The notes under the pieces were generated by a model, which saw only the letters and a program-made list of their open reading frames with translations, had not been told where the DNA came from and did no database searches. The position numbers were made by a program, and so were the translations under genes. A stretch of 64,000 nucleotides of DNA from an uncultured Verrucomicrobiota bacterium (GTDB lineage Bacteria; Verrucomicrobiota; Verrucomicrobiia; Opitutales; Opitutaceae). Of the stretch, positions 25,487 through 33,632 are shown piece by piece. Numbering within the stretch: position 1 is the stretch's first letter; every line of letters starts with the position of its first letter. The DNA is taken from NCBI GenBank assembly GCA_903960515.1, contig CAJCBL010000302.1, positions 1-64,000 on the forward strand, written 5' to 3'.

Positions 25487-26830
25487 ATGCCTACTTCGCC
25501 CTCCCTTATCGAAGCTTCGCTAGCGGCTGCATCGTCCTCGCGCTTCGCCGCCTCGCATTACCCCAGCGGGACGGTTTGCAGTGCTTTGGCCGCGAATACC
25601 GACCGCGAACACCTGCTGCGTTCGTTGCCTGCTCAACTGGGCTACCCTGGGGCACCCGAACTGATCGCGGCGCTGGAACAGGCTTTCGGCCTCCCCTCAT
25701 CCCGCTCAAGCGAGCACTCGCAAGCCCAAGACAAGCCGCCCCCCTCCCCCCCCAACCCCGGCGAGGAGTCCGGCACCGCCGCACGGGCTCCGGCCACTCC
25801 GTTGGCCCCGGATGACAATGCGAGCGCTGAGCGCGATGAAGTGAGCGCAGTGATCCCGTACGCAGCCCAGGTAATCCACGCCGTAATCAATCGCCGGCTC
25901 GGTCCGGTGCTATCGATCGTGCCAGAAGCCCGGCGGAGGGAGATAGCCGAGCGAGAAACAGTGGCCGACTCCGTTCACCGGTTGTACCAGATTGGGCAGG
26001 ACCGCACGCCGGGGCACCGCAACCGAGCCGTGTGCGAAAGCGACGTTGAGTGGGTGACCACAATCCTGCGGCGGCTCTCGCTCATTCGCTTTGCGCCGCT
26101 ACCGGAGTTGATCGCCTATGCAGCGGAAAAGTCGGCGGCCGACACCAACGAATTCGCGCATCTTGCCGACCCTTTTCTGATCCGCCACGTGCTCACCTGC
26201 CAGAAGGCTATACCAAATGAGGTGCTTACGCTTTCCGCCGTCGAGGGAATCCAGCACGCCCTCGACCGCCGCGACCCCGCCGCTGTGCGTGCGTGGTTCA
26301 CCTCCCTGCCGTGGCCAAAGAGCCAGCTGCCAAGGGAGACCCCAGCCTTCCTCAAGCGAGTGGTGCTGGATCGGGTGATGGCCGGCGAGAGCGACCACGC
26401 CCCTCTGGTCTTCGAGCAGGCCGTGCTAGACGTGCGCCTCTACGGGGTGCTGGGCTGGGAAAACACCCGCTCCTTCTATGTGCTGCTCAAACGGCTCACT
26501 GGAGCTGCCACTACGATCTTCGACGCCTATCTGGACACCACCGACCTCGATTCATGCGTACGCATGCACGAGGAATTCGGCGACCAGCGGCAACTGGCGC
26601 ACTTCGTCAATCTGCGCAGCAAGCGCACCCCGGCGACCTTGGCCCGGCTTGAGCGCATGGTCGCCGCCGCCGCCCTAATCCGCGATGCCACGAGGCCTCC
26701 GATCAATGGGAGTGCAACGCCGCTGCGCGAAGGGCACCACAAGGCCAGTGATCAAACAGGCGGGGCGGCGCTGGTTAGCGATCGTACTCCCGCCAACCCC
26801 ATACCGGCCCCACACGAATCGGCGCGGTAA
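25487..26830 (+). CDS. Hypothetical protein of 447 residues
   Basis: I do not recognise this family. The start MPTSPSLIEA at 25487 is preferred over the ORF-track start at 25430; no strong ribosome site decides it. The N-terminal 60 residues are followed by a Pro/Ser-rich disordered linker (about 75-120). A long, mostly helical region with no transmembrane segment and no signal peptide comes next, so it is probably cytoplasmic. The helical part includes VIPYAAQVIHAVINRRLGPV, several E/R-rich helices and VLGWENTRSFYVLLKRLTGA. The tail after about 420 looks disordered. Codon use matches the neighbours. It lies alone, convergent with guaA. No catalytic motif was found. Confidence 0.7.
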   Translation: MPTSPSLIEASLAAASSSRFAASHYPSGTVCSALAANTDREHLLRSLPAQLGYPGAPELIAALEQAFGLPSSRSSEHSQAQDKPPPSPPNPGEESGTAARAPATPLAPDDNASAERDEVSAVIPYAAQVIHAVINRRLGPVLSIVPEARRREIAERETVADSVHRLYQIGQDRTPGHRNRAVCESDVEWVTTILRRLSLIRFAPLPELIAYAAEKSAADTNEFAHLADPFLIRHVLTCQKAIPNEVLTLSAVEGIQHALDRRDPAAVRAWFTSLPWPKSQLPRETPAFLKRVVLDRVMAGESDHAPLVFEQAVLDVRLYGVLGWENTRSFYVLLKRLTGAATTIFDAYLDTTDLDSCVRMHEEFGDQRQLAHFVNLRSKRTPATLARLERMVAAAALIRDATRPPINGSATPLREGHHKASDQTGGAALVSDRTPANPIPAPHESAR

Positions 26831-27051
26831 CTACCGCACTTGATCCGCAGGTACAGGGTTCAGAGCCCCCGAACGCGGAAGTCCCAGAATCCGAGGTGGG
26901 GAAGAGCGGCGGTTCCTGCCGCCAATGAGAAACGGCGGGGGCCCGCAGGCCCCAAGCCGATACGAACTTGGGGCGTGCGCGGATCTGGCCCTGGGCAAGC
27001 ACGGGCAGAGGCTGCAAAGCGGCCCCCTGCCCTCGCCACGGCGCAAGCGCC

Positions 27052-28590
27052 TCACTCCCACTCGATGGTGGCTGGGGGCTTGGAGCTGATGTCGTAGACA
27101 ACGCGATTCACGCCCTTCACCTCGTTGATGATACGGGTGGAGATCTTCTGCAGCAGATCGTGGGGAAGGCGCGCCCAGTCGGCGGTCATGGCATCGACGC
27201 TCTCGACCACGCGGATGGCGATCACGTAGTCGTAGGTGCGCTCGTCGCCCATCACGCCCACGGTTTGCACGGGCAGGAAGACGGCGAAGGACTGCCACAC
27301 CTTGTAGTAGTAGCCGGACTCAACCATCTCCTCCTGCAAGACGAGATCGGCGTTGCGCAGGATCTCGAGGCGCTCGGGGGTGATATCGCCCATGATGCGC
27401 ACGGCCAGGCCGGGACCCGGGAAGGGCTGGCGCCAGACGACTTCGCGCGGCAGGCCTAGCTCGGTGCCCAGGGCGCGCACCTCGTCCTTGAAAAGTTCAC
27501 GCAGGGGCTCAAGCAGCTTGAGGCGCATGCGGGCGGGCAGACCGCCCACGTTGTGGTGACTCTTGATCACAGCGGCCGGGTTGCCGTCGATGGATACGCT
27601 CTCGATGACGTCGGGGTAGAGGGTGCCCTGGGCGAGATACTCGGTGTGGCCGATGGTTTTGATGGCGGTTTCGAATACCTCGATGAAAGTCTTGCCGATG
27701 ATCTTCCGCTTCTTCTCAGGGTCGCTGACCTTCTTGAGCTTCTTGAGGAAGAGCGCGCCGGCGTCGACCACTCGCAGATCGATCTTGAAGTTGCGCTTGT
27801 AGAGGGCGACTACGGCGTCGCGCTCATTTTTGCGCAACAGGCCGTTGTCGACAAAGACGCAGGTGAGTTGCTTGCCGATGGCCTTGTGTATGAGCGCTGC
27901 GGCGACCGACGAATCTACGCCCCCGGAAAGGCCGAGGGTAACGCGGCCTTCGCCCACCTTCTCGCGGATGTCAGAGATCGCACGGTCCACAAAGTTGGCC
28001 ATGGACCAGTCGCCTTTACAGCCGCAGACGTTGTAGAGGAAATTGCGGATGATCTGGGTGCCGTTCTCGGTGTGGTGCACCTCGGGGTGGAACTGCAGGC
28101 CGAAGAACTTCTTCTCGGCATTCTCGATGGCGGCGTAGGGCGAGTTCTCGGTGCGGGCGGTGGCGGAGAACCCGCGAGGCAACTGGGTGAGCTTGTCGCC
28201 GTGGGAGTTCCACACGCGCACGACATGCCCGAGGCCGGCGAAGAGGGTTCCTTGGCGAAGAATCTGGAGACGGCCGTGGCCATACTCGCGCTCTTCGCTG
28301 TGGGCGACCTTGCCCCCGAGGAACTGGCCCATGAGCTGCACGCCATAGCAGATGCCCAGCACGGGCAGGCCCAGGGTGAAGATGGCGCGATCGGGCAGCG
28401 GTGCGTTCTTGGCCAGCACGCTGGAGGGGCCGCCGGAGAGGATGATGCCCAGCACGCCATCCTTCTTGAGAGTCTCGGCCGGCGTGGAGTAGTGGTAGAT
28501 CTTCGAGTAGACCTGACACTCGCGGATACGGCGGGCGATGACCTGGGTGTACTGGGAACCGAAGTCCAGGACGGCGATGGTTTGTGTCAT
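27052..28590 (-). CDS. guaA: GMP synthase (glutamine-hydrolysing)
   Basis: The 512-residue enzyme makes GMP from XMP, ATP and glutamine. The N-terminal class I amidotransferase has SGGPSSV, the nucleophile Cys in [10 protein letters not shown] and the His/Glu pair in [11 protein letters not shown]. The ATP-pyrophosphatase domain has the PP-loop [11 protein letters not shown]. The C-terminal dimerisation domain ends [10 protein letters not shown], the family's usual terminus. It stands alone, leftward, about 85 bases after the small zinc-ribbon gene. No terminator with a U-tract is evident downstream (26831-27051 holds only a few GC hairpins such as GGGGCC/GGCCCC). Confidence 0.97.
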   Translation of the reverse strand: MTQTIAVLDFGSQYTQVIARRIRECQVYSKIYHYSTPAETLKKDGVLGIILSGGPSSVLAKNAPLPDRAIFTLGLPVLGICYGVQLMGQFLGGKVAHSEEREYGHGRLQILRQGTLFAGLGHVVRVWNSHGDKLTQLPRGFSATARTENSPYAAIENAEKKFFGLQFHPEVHHTENGTQIIRNFLYNVCGCKGDWSMANFVDRAISDIREKVGEGRVTLGLSGGVDSSVAAALIHKAIGKQLTCVFVDNGLLRKNERDAVVALYKRNFKIDLRVVDAGALFLKKLKKVSDPEKKRKIIGKTFIEVFETAIKTIGHTEYLAQGTLYPDVIESVSIDGNPAAVIKSHHNVGGLPARMRLKLLEPLRELFKDEVRALGTELGLPREVVWRQPFPGPGLAVRIMGDITPERLEILRNADLVLQEEMVESGYYYKVWQSFAVFLPVQTVGVMGDERTYDYVIAIRVVESVDAMTADWARLPHDLLQKISTRIINEVKGVNRVVYDISSKPPATIEWE

Positions 28591-28674
28591 GGCGGTAAAG
28601 TGGAGAAGATGGCGAACGAGGAAGTGATCAGTCGATACGAAACGGGGCGCAGCCGCAGAATTGGTGCCGAGCGC

Positions 28675-28908
28675 TTAGAAATGAAGCTGCGGATTGGGAT
28701 GGCGGCAGTTGGGGCAAGGCACCGGGCCGGCTTGGGGCTGAGCAGTGTAGACCCGATTGCATTTTAGGCAGTGGTAGGTCGTGCGGCAGCGGGTGCGATC
28801 GTAGAAAGAGCGGTCGCGGCGGTCGTAATAGACCCACAACCCGAGAAGCAGCGCAACGGCCACGCCGACTGGGAGGACCACAAAGGAAGTGAAGTCGAAC
28901 GCGGGCAC
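28675..28908 (-). CDS. Small membrane protein with C-terminal zinc ribbon
   Basis: The 77-residue product starts with GTG (read MPAFDFTSF). It has one transmembrane helix at about 8-27 (FVVLPVGVAVALLLGLWVYY), a basic stretch (DRRDRSFYDRTR), then a zinc-ribbon pattern CLKC...CPNC. The topology suggests the ribbon faces the cytoplasm. The function is unknown; similar short ORFs are often annotated as hypothetical. It lies between rplQ and guaA, all leftward, with a strong hairpin between it and rplQ. Confidence 0.75.
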   Translation of the reverse strand: MPAFDFTSFVVLPVGVAVALLLGLWVYYDRRDRSFYDRTRCRTTYHCLKCNRVYTAQPQAGPVPCPNCRHPNPQLHF

Positions 28909-28938
28909 AGTTGCGGGTGAAGCGAGCTGGGAAAGCGC

Positions 28939-28970
28939 AAGACGCGCCCCGGGGAATCGGGACGCGTCTT
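28939..28970 (-). terminator. Hairpin ending the ribosomal supercluster
   Basis: AAGACGCG(C/T)CCC arms flank GGGGAATC-like loop bases, forming a stem of about 11 bp with one mismatch, 50 bases after the rplQ stop. The U-tract on the minus strand is poor. It is symmetrical and may act in either direction. Confidence 0.6.
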
Positions 28971-29019
28971 GGTAAACTGGACCTAAACGGGCGGAAGAGC
29001 CCTAAGGCAACACGAGGAC

Positions 29020-29529
29020 TCAGGCCTGGGGCTGCTCAGCGGCGGGGGCCGCAGCGGCAGGAGCCTCGGCAGCTACCGCAGCCTTCTTGGCAGCTTTGCG
29101 GGGGCGGCTGGTCTTCTTATAGCCGGGATCGTCGGCGCTGACGAACTCGATGAGAGCCATCTCGGCGGCATCACCCAAGCGCTGGTTGCCCAGCTTGTAG
29201 ATGCGGGAGTAGCCACCGTTGCGCTTGGCGAACTGCGCAACCTTCTCGTTGAAAAGAAGGCTGATGGCGTCCTCGTTGCGCACCTCGGCCATGGCGAGAC
29301 GGCGCAGATGCAGAGCGGCGGGCTGAACCTTGCCGTCCTTGCGCTCGATGGCCGCGGCCTTCTTGGCCTTGGTGATGATCTTCTCGATGAACGGACGCAG
29401 CGCGCGGGCTTTCGCGAGGGTGGTCTTGATACGACCACTCGTGATGAGCGACGCGGCGAGGTTGGCAAGGAGCGCCGAGCGATGCTCCTTGGTGAGTCCG
29501 AGCTGGTGATTGTGTTTGCAGTGACGCAT
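29020..29529 (-). CDS. rplQ: 50S ribosomal protein L17
   Basis: The L17 core is clear (MRHCKHNHQLGLTKEHRSAL, SGRIKTTLAKA). At 169 residues it is longer than the ~120-130 of many bacteria because of an Ala/Lys/Pro-rich tail after RKAAKKAAVAAE. L17 binds 23S rRNA domain III near the exit tunnel. It is the last gene of the alpha operon, separated from rpoA by a hairpin-containing spacer. Confidence 0.97.
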   Translation of the reverse strand: MRHCKHNHQLGLTKEHRSALLANLAASLITSGRIKTTLAKARALRPFIEKIITKAKKAAAIERKDGKVQPAALHLRRLAMAEVRNEDAISLLFNEKVAQFAKRNGGYSRIYKLGNQRLGDAAEMALIEFVSADDPGYKKTSRPRKAAKKAAVAAEAPAAAAPAAEQPQA

Positions 29530-29571
29530 TGTCGTAAAACTTAGATTGGGGGCCGGGCTCCGGGTAGCTCA

Positions 29572-29600
29572 ACGGGCGGCGCGAGTGGCGCGCTGCCCGT
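29572..29600 (-). other. Hairpin in rpoA-rplQ spacer
   Basis: ACGGGCGGCGCG and CGCGCTGCCCGT form a 12-bp stem (one G-U) around loop AGTGG. It could be a processing or attenuation signal that sets rplQ level relative to rpoA. Confidence 0.6.
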
Positions 29601-29630
29601 GGAAGCGGGAATCGGGGGGCCGGAGTCGGT

Positions 29631-30632
29631 TCAGGCTTCCTTCTTGGAGTCGAGGAGGCGTTCGTCGAACTTCATGCCCAGCGACAGGCCGAGTGCTTCG
29701 AGCTTCTCCTTGATTTCGTTGAGCGACTTCTTGCCGAAGTTGCGGTACTTGAGCATCTCCTGCTCGGTCTTCATAGCCAACTCGCCCACGGTGGTGATGT
29801 TGGCGTTGTTGAGGCAGTTGGCGGCGCGCACCGAGAGTTCGATCTCGTTGACGGACATGTTGAGCAGCTTGCGCAACTTGTTCTGCTCTTCGCTGACCTC
29901 AGGCTGGATGCTCTCGAACTCGAAGTGCTCCTGCGACACACGGTCGAAGACGTCGAGGTGGTGCTTGAGGATCGAGGCGGACTGCTTGAGGGCGTCGTCC
30001 GGGTTGATGCGCCCGTCGGTCCAGACTTCGAGTACGAGTTTGTCGTAATCGGTGATCTGGCCCACGCGGGTAGCTTCGACCGAATACTTCACCAAGCGCA
30101 CGGGAGAGAAGAGGGAATCGATCGGAATAACGCCGATGGGTTGGTCCTCCTTCTTGTTCTCGGAGCCGGGGCAGTAACCGCGACCAGTCTTGATCTCGAT
30201 CTCGGCCTCGAAGGTGCGAACACGGTCGAGGGTGCAGATGAGCTGCTCGGGATTGATGATCTCGATGTTGGAGTCGGCACTGATGTCGGCGGCGGTGATC
30301 GCCCCCTCCTTGTGCACCTTGATACTGAGAGCGATCGGCTCGCGTTTATGCGAGATGATCAGGATCTTCTTGAGGTTGAGCACGACGTCGGTGACGTCCT
30401 CGACGACTCCGTCGATGCTCTGGAACTCGTGGTTGACGCCATCAATCCGGATGGAGGAGATGGCGGCTCCCTCGATGGAGCTGAGGAGGACACGGCGCAG
30501 CGAATTGCCAACGGTGTGTCCATAGCCGGCCTCGAACGGTTCGGCGATGAATTTGGCGTAGGTGGGCGTGGAGCCTTCCTCGACCTTCACCAGCTTGTTG
30601 GGCAGTTCGAACTTACCGAGACGCTTGGGCAT
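29631..30632 (-). CDS. rpoA: RNA polymerase alpha subunit
   Basis: The 333-residue protein has both alpha domains. The N-terminal dimerisation domain includes GYGHTVGNSLRRVLLSSIEG. The C-terminal domain has two helix-hairpin-helix regions (LLNMSVNEIELSVRAANCLNNANI, MLKYRNFGKKSLNEIKEKL) that contact UP elements and activators. Length and order are standard. It lies 67 bases after rpsD. Confidence 0.98.
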   Translation of the reverse strand: MPKRLGKFELPNKLVKVEEGSTPTYAKFIAEPFEAGYGHTVGNSLRRVLLSSIEGAAISSIRIDGVNHEFQSIDGVVEDVTDVVLNLKKILIISHKREPIALSIKVHKEGAITAADISADSNIEIINPEQLICTLDRVRTFEAEIEIKTGRGYCPGSENKKEDQPIGVIPIDSLFSPVRLVKYSVEATRVGQITDYDKLVLEVWTDGRINPDDALKQSASILKHHLDVFDRVSQEHFEFESIQPEVSEEQNKLRKLLNMSVNEIELSVRAANCLNNANITTVGELAMKTEQEMLKYRNFGKKSLNEIKEKLEALGLSLGMKFDERLLDSKKEA

Positions 30633-30699
30633 GGCGCAAAAAGATGAGGGTTGCGATAGGTAATGAGGTTGATCAGCGGAGGCGGGTTCAACGAGCCGA

Positions 30700-31311
30700 T
30701 TAGCGGCTGTAGAACTCGACGATCAACTGCTCATTGATGCTCGGGTCCATCTCCTCACGGGTGGGGAGGCGGACGACGCCGGCCTTAAGGCCCTCGGCGT
30801 TGAGGGTGAGCCACGGCGGGGGCGTGCGCAGGCGGTTCTCCTCGAGATTGCGCACGACGACCTGGCGGGAGCCGGGGTTGGCGCGCACCTCGATCTCGTC
30901 GCCAGCAGCCAAGGTGTAGGACGGGATGTCCACCTTGTGTCCGTTGATACGGATATGGCCGTGGTTTACGAACTGGCGTGCTGCGCGGCGGGTCTTGGCG
31001 AAGCCGAGCAGGTACACCACGCTGTCGAGACGGGTTTCCAGCAATTGCAGGAAACGCGAGCCGGTGACGCCGCGCTCGTGCTTGGCGATGGCGAAGATGC
31101 GGCGGAACTGGCGCTCGAGCAGGCCGTAGGTGTAACGGAGCTTCTGCTTCTCGATGAGGCCTTTGGAGTACTCGCTCGTCTTGCGACGGGCGGCTTTGGG
31201 GCCGTGCTGGCCAGGGGGGAAGTTGCGTTTCTCAAGCGCCTTGGTGAAGCCCATGATGGGCGCACCGAAACGGCGGTTAATTCTGGCAACAGGACCGGTA
31301 TAACGAGCCAT
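30700..31311 (-). CDS. rpsD: 30S ribosomal protein S4
   Basis: This is S4, 203 residues. The N-terminal ARYTGPVARINRRFG and the S4 RNA-binding domain (RLDSVVYLLGFAKTRRAARQ) are present, and the Cys zinc ligands are absent (C-minus form). It is a 16S rRNA primary binder and in many bacteria the autoregulator of the alpha operon. It lies between rpsK and rpoA as expected. Confidence 0.97.
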   Translation of the reverse strand: MARYTGPVARINRRFGAPIMGFTKALEKRNFPPGQHGPKAARRKTSEYSKGLIEKQKLRYTYGLLERQFRRIFAIAKHERGVTGSRFLQLLETRLDSVVYLLGFAKTRRAARQFVNHGHIRINGHKVDIPSYTLAAGDEIEVRANPGSRQVVVRNLEENRLRTPPPWLTLNAEGLKAGVVRLPTREEMDPSINEQLIVEFYSR

Positions 31312-31359
31312 GGAAAAGGAACGGTCGAAAGTGAAAAGTGGTGGTGATGGCGCGCGCGA

Positions 31360-31932
31360 TTAGACGCGGCGTGCCTTGCGGGGACGGCACCCGTTGTGCG
31401 GGATGGGCGTCACGTCGATGATGGCGGTCACTTCCAAGCCTACGGCCTGGAGGGCGCGCACTGCGGAATCACGACCGAGGCCGGGACCGGCCACGCGGAT
31501 GGTGATGTCCTTGAGACCGTGGGCCATGGCGCCGCGAGCGGCTTCCTGGGCTACGATCTGGGCAGCATAGGCGGTGGACTTGCGCGAACCGCGGAAATTG
31601 CACTTCCCGGCGCTGGCCCAGGAGATGACATTACCCTTCAGATCGGTGATCGAAACGATCGTGTTGTTGAAGGAGGCGGTCACGAAGGCGATGCCTGTCG
31701 TGATATTCTTGGCGCCCTTGGCCTTGCGGACCTTGAGGGCGACAATCTCGTCCTTAAGGAGGTCGGCACCGGTCGCAACCTTGGGAGCTTCGGCCACAGC
31801 GGCTTCGGCGCCGGCAGCGGCGGATTTATCGGCGGCGGGTGCGCCCTTGGTCTTGGTCTCCTCAACGGAAGCCTCGACGGGTTTGGCCTCTTTCTTCGGG
31901 GCCTTCTTGGAAACGGATTTCTCTTCAGCCAT
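31360..31932 (-). CDS. rpsK: 30S ribosomal protein S11 with long N-terminal extension
   Basis: The S11 core begins near residue 68 ([20 protein letters not shown]) and ends with [12 protein letters not shown]. Ahead of it lies a 65-residue Lys/Ala/Glu-rich extension ([19 protein letters not shown]...). The total of 190 residues compares with about 130 in most bacteria. The extension is low-complexity and likely disordered. An internal start is possible but none has an obvious ribosome site, and the ATG at 31932 sits 11 bases after rpsM, so the long form is preferred. Confidence 0.93.
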   Translation of the reverse strand: MAEEKSVSKKAPKKEAKPVEASVEETKTKGAPAADKSAAAGAEAAVAEAPKVATGADLLKDEIVALKVRKAKGAKNITTGIAFVTASFNNTIVSITDLKGNVISWASAGKCNFRGSRKSTAYAAQIVAQEAARGAMAHGLKDITIRVAGPGLGRDSAVRALQAVGLEVTAIIDVTPIPHNGCRPRKARRV

Positions 31933-31943
31933 GGTGGTACGTG

Positions 31944-32321
31944 TTACTCGGCTTTCTTAGCGACACCAACGGTCTTGCGGGGGCCCTTACGGGTACGCGC
32001 GTTGGTCTTGGTGCGCTGGCCGCGCACGGGCAGGCTGCGACGATGACGCATGCCTCGGTAGCAGTTGATCGCCTGGAGGCGGCGGATGTTGGTGGTGATC
32101 TCACGACGGAGATCGCCCTCAACCACCCACTTCTTCTCAGCAATGAGGGTCATGATCTTGTTGAGCTGCTCTTCCGAAAGGTCGGAAGCGCGCATGTTGG
32201 GATCGATGCCGATTTGTGCGACGATCAGGTCGGCCCGGTCGGGACCGATACCGTAGATGTAGCGCAAGGCGTACGGGACTTTTTTCTTAGCGGGGATTTC
32301 CACCCCAAGGAGGCGAGGCAT
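31944..32321 (-). CDS. rpsM: 30S ribosomal protein S13
   Basis: The 125-residue S13 has the helix-two-turn-helix region ([18 protein letters not shown]) and the basic C-terminus ([18 protein letters not shown]). It sits directly after map; the infA and rpmJ genes that often precede rpsM are not in the 38-base gap. Confidence 0.98.
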   Translation of the reverse strand: MPRLLGVEIPAKKKVPYALRYIYGIGPDRADLIVAQIGIDPNMRASDLSEEQLNKIMTLIAEKKWVVEGDLRREITTNIRRLQAINCYRGMRHRRSLPVRGQRTKTNARTRKGPRKTVGVAKKAE

Positions 32322-32359
32322 GGTATGAGTTTAGATTATTAGGAAAGGGAAGATGGAGC

Positions 32360-33133
32360 TTAGGCACCCTGGATCGTGAGGATCTCGGGGCCGTTCTCTG
32401 TGGTGAGCACGGTATGTTCGAAGTGGGCGGAAGGGCGGCGGTCGGCGCTGACGACGGTCCATCCGTCGGAGAGAGTCTCTATGCGGTGAGTGCCCGTGTT
32501 GACCATCGGTTCGATTGCGAGTGTCATGCCGGGGCGGATCTTGTCGCCGGTGCCTTTGCGTCCGAAGTTTGGAATCTGCGGTTCCTCATGCATCGAGCGG
32601 CCGACCCCGTGGCCAACCATGTCGCGCACCACGCTGAAACCCTCGGCTTCTACGAAGCTTTGGACTGCGTGGGAGATGTCGCCTATGCGATTCCCTACCT
32701 TGGCGAAGCTGATCCCGTGGTAAAGCGCTGCTTCGGTCACCTTGAGGAGTCGCTCGACGGCCGGTGAAACCGGGTCGATGCGCACCGTGGTGGCGTTGTC
32801 GCCTATCCAACCTTCGTATTCGAGAACAACGTCTAGCGAGACGATGTCGCCGGGGCGAAGGATGCGCTTGATCGTGCCGATCCCGTGAACGACCTCCTCG
32901 TTGACCGAGATACAGGTGTAAGCGGGATAGGCGCGATGGCTGCGGCTAGGGCGATAGTTGAAGCAGGCACTGCGGGCTCCGAACGACTCCATGAGTCGCT
33001 TCGCTTCCTGGTCGAGGTCGTAGGTGCTCACACCCGGGAGGGCTAGCGTGCGCATCTTGGCCAACACAGTGGCGGCGATGCGGCAAGCTTCGCGCATTCC
33101 AGCAATCCCCTCCTGGTTCTTGATCGGAATCAT
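32360..33133 (-). CDS. map: Methionine aminopeptidase, type I
   Basis: The 257-residue enzyme removes N-terminal Met from nascent proteins. The metal ligands are visible: Asp in VSLDVVLEYEGWIGDNATT (two Asp), His in MVGHGVGRSMHEEPQIPNFG, Glu in LAIEPMVNTG and Glu in AHFEHTVLTTENG. The substrate-binding His is in SVNEEVVHGIG. Its start overlaps the stop of the Adk-like gene by four bases (ATGA), indicating coupled translation. Confidence 0.97.
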   Translation of the reverse strand: MIPIKNQEGIAGMREACRIAATVLAKMRTLALPGVSTYDLDQEAKRLMESFGARSACFNYRPSRSHRAYPAYTCISVNEEVVHGIGTIKRILRPGDIVSLDVVLEYEGWIGDNATTVRIDPVSPAVERLLKVTEAALYHGISFAKVGNRIGDISHAVQSFVEAEGFSVVRDMVGHGVGRSMHEEPQIPNFGRKGTGDKIRPGMTLAIEPMVNTGTHRIETLSDGWTVVSADRRPSAHFEHTVLTTENGPEILTIQGA

Positions 33134-33615
33134 GATTGGGTGGGGATCGTTTCGATGCCAGCATCGACAGTCAGCAGCACTCCCATTGAACGGTAGTGAT
33201 CGGCGACCGGCGAGGCCTGTGGGTTCGGTACTCCAAACAGCACACAGGCGTCGAGTGATTCACCGCGAGCTTCGAGCCACTCGTCAAAGACGAGCGACTG
33301 GCGCAGATTGCGGGGGAATCCCAGGAGCCGGAAGCCGGAGTCGGAGCGGCGGGCGAAGTACCAGCGGCGCAGAAGCGCGAGGAGCGTGTCATCGGCGGGC
33401 GGAGTTAGCGCCTTGGCCGAGCGGCGCAGCGCAGCGCCCAAGGGCGTCTGGCGGGCCGACTCATCGCGGAGAAGAGCTTCGGTTGATACGTGCTCAGAAA
33501 TCAAAGAACGGACAAATGCGGGAACCGAACCTGAGCATTCGGCTCCCGATTGGAGAATCAGGAGTTTGGATTTGTCGGATCCAAGGAGGGAAAAGAGTTC
33601 AGCAATGGCAACCAT
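33130..33615 (-). CDS. Degenerate adenylate-kinase-like protein at the adk position
   Basis: The likely start MVAIAELFSLLGSDKSK gives 161 residues, against about 190-215 for Adk. Several Adk landmarks are recognisable: STEALLRDESARQTPLG (compare STGDLLR...TPLG), RLLGFPRNLRQ (compare DGFPRT..Q), LDACVLFGVP and a final YRSMGVLLTVDAG. The P-loop GxPGxGKGT is replaced by LQSGAECSGSV, and the LID segment with its catalytic Arg residues is missing. It therefore should not be an active adenylate kinase. It lies between secY and map, exactly where adk usually is, and overlaps map (ATGA). The frame is intact and codon use is normal, so it is probably expressed. Structural or regulatory use is inference. 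Confidence 0.8.
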   Translation of the reverse strand: MVAIAELFSLLGSDKSKLLILQSGAECSGSVPAFVRSLISEHVSTEALLRDESARQTPLGAALRRSAKALTPPADDTLLALLRRWYFARRSDSGFRLLGFPRNLRQSLVFDEWLEARGESLDACVLFGVPNPQASPVADHYRSMGVLLTVDAGIETIPTQS

Positions 33616-33632
33616 CCCAACAAAGTAAAGAA

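Noticed and set aside
26831-27051. Possible tRNA or small RNA in the gap before guaA
   Set aside because: The GGTTCAGAG-like string does not sit in a cloverleaf, and no acceptor stem or CCA end could be drawn.
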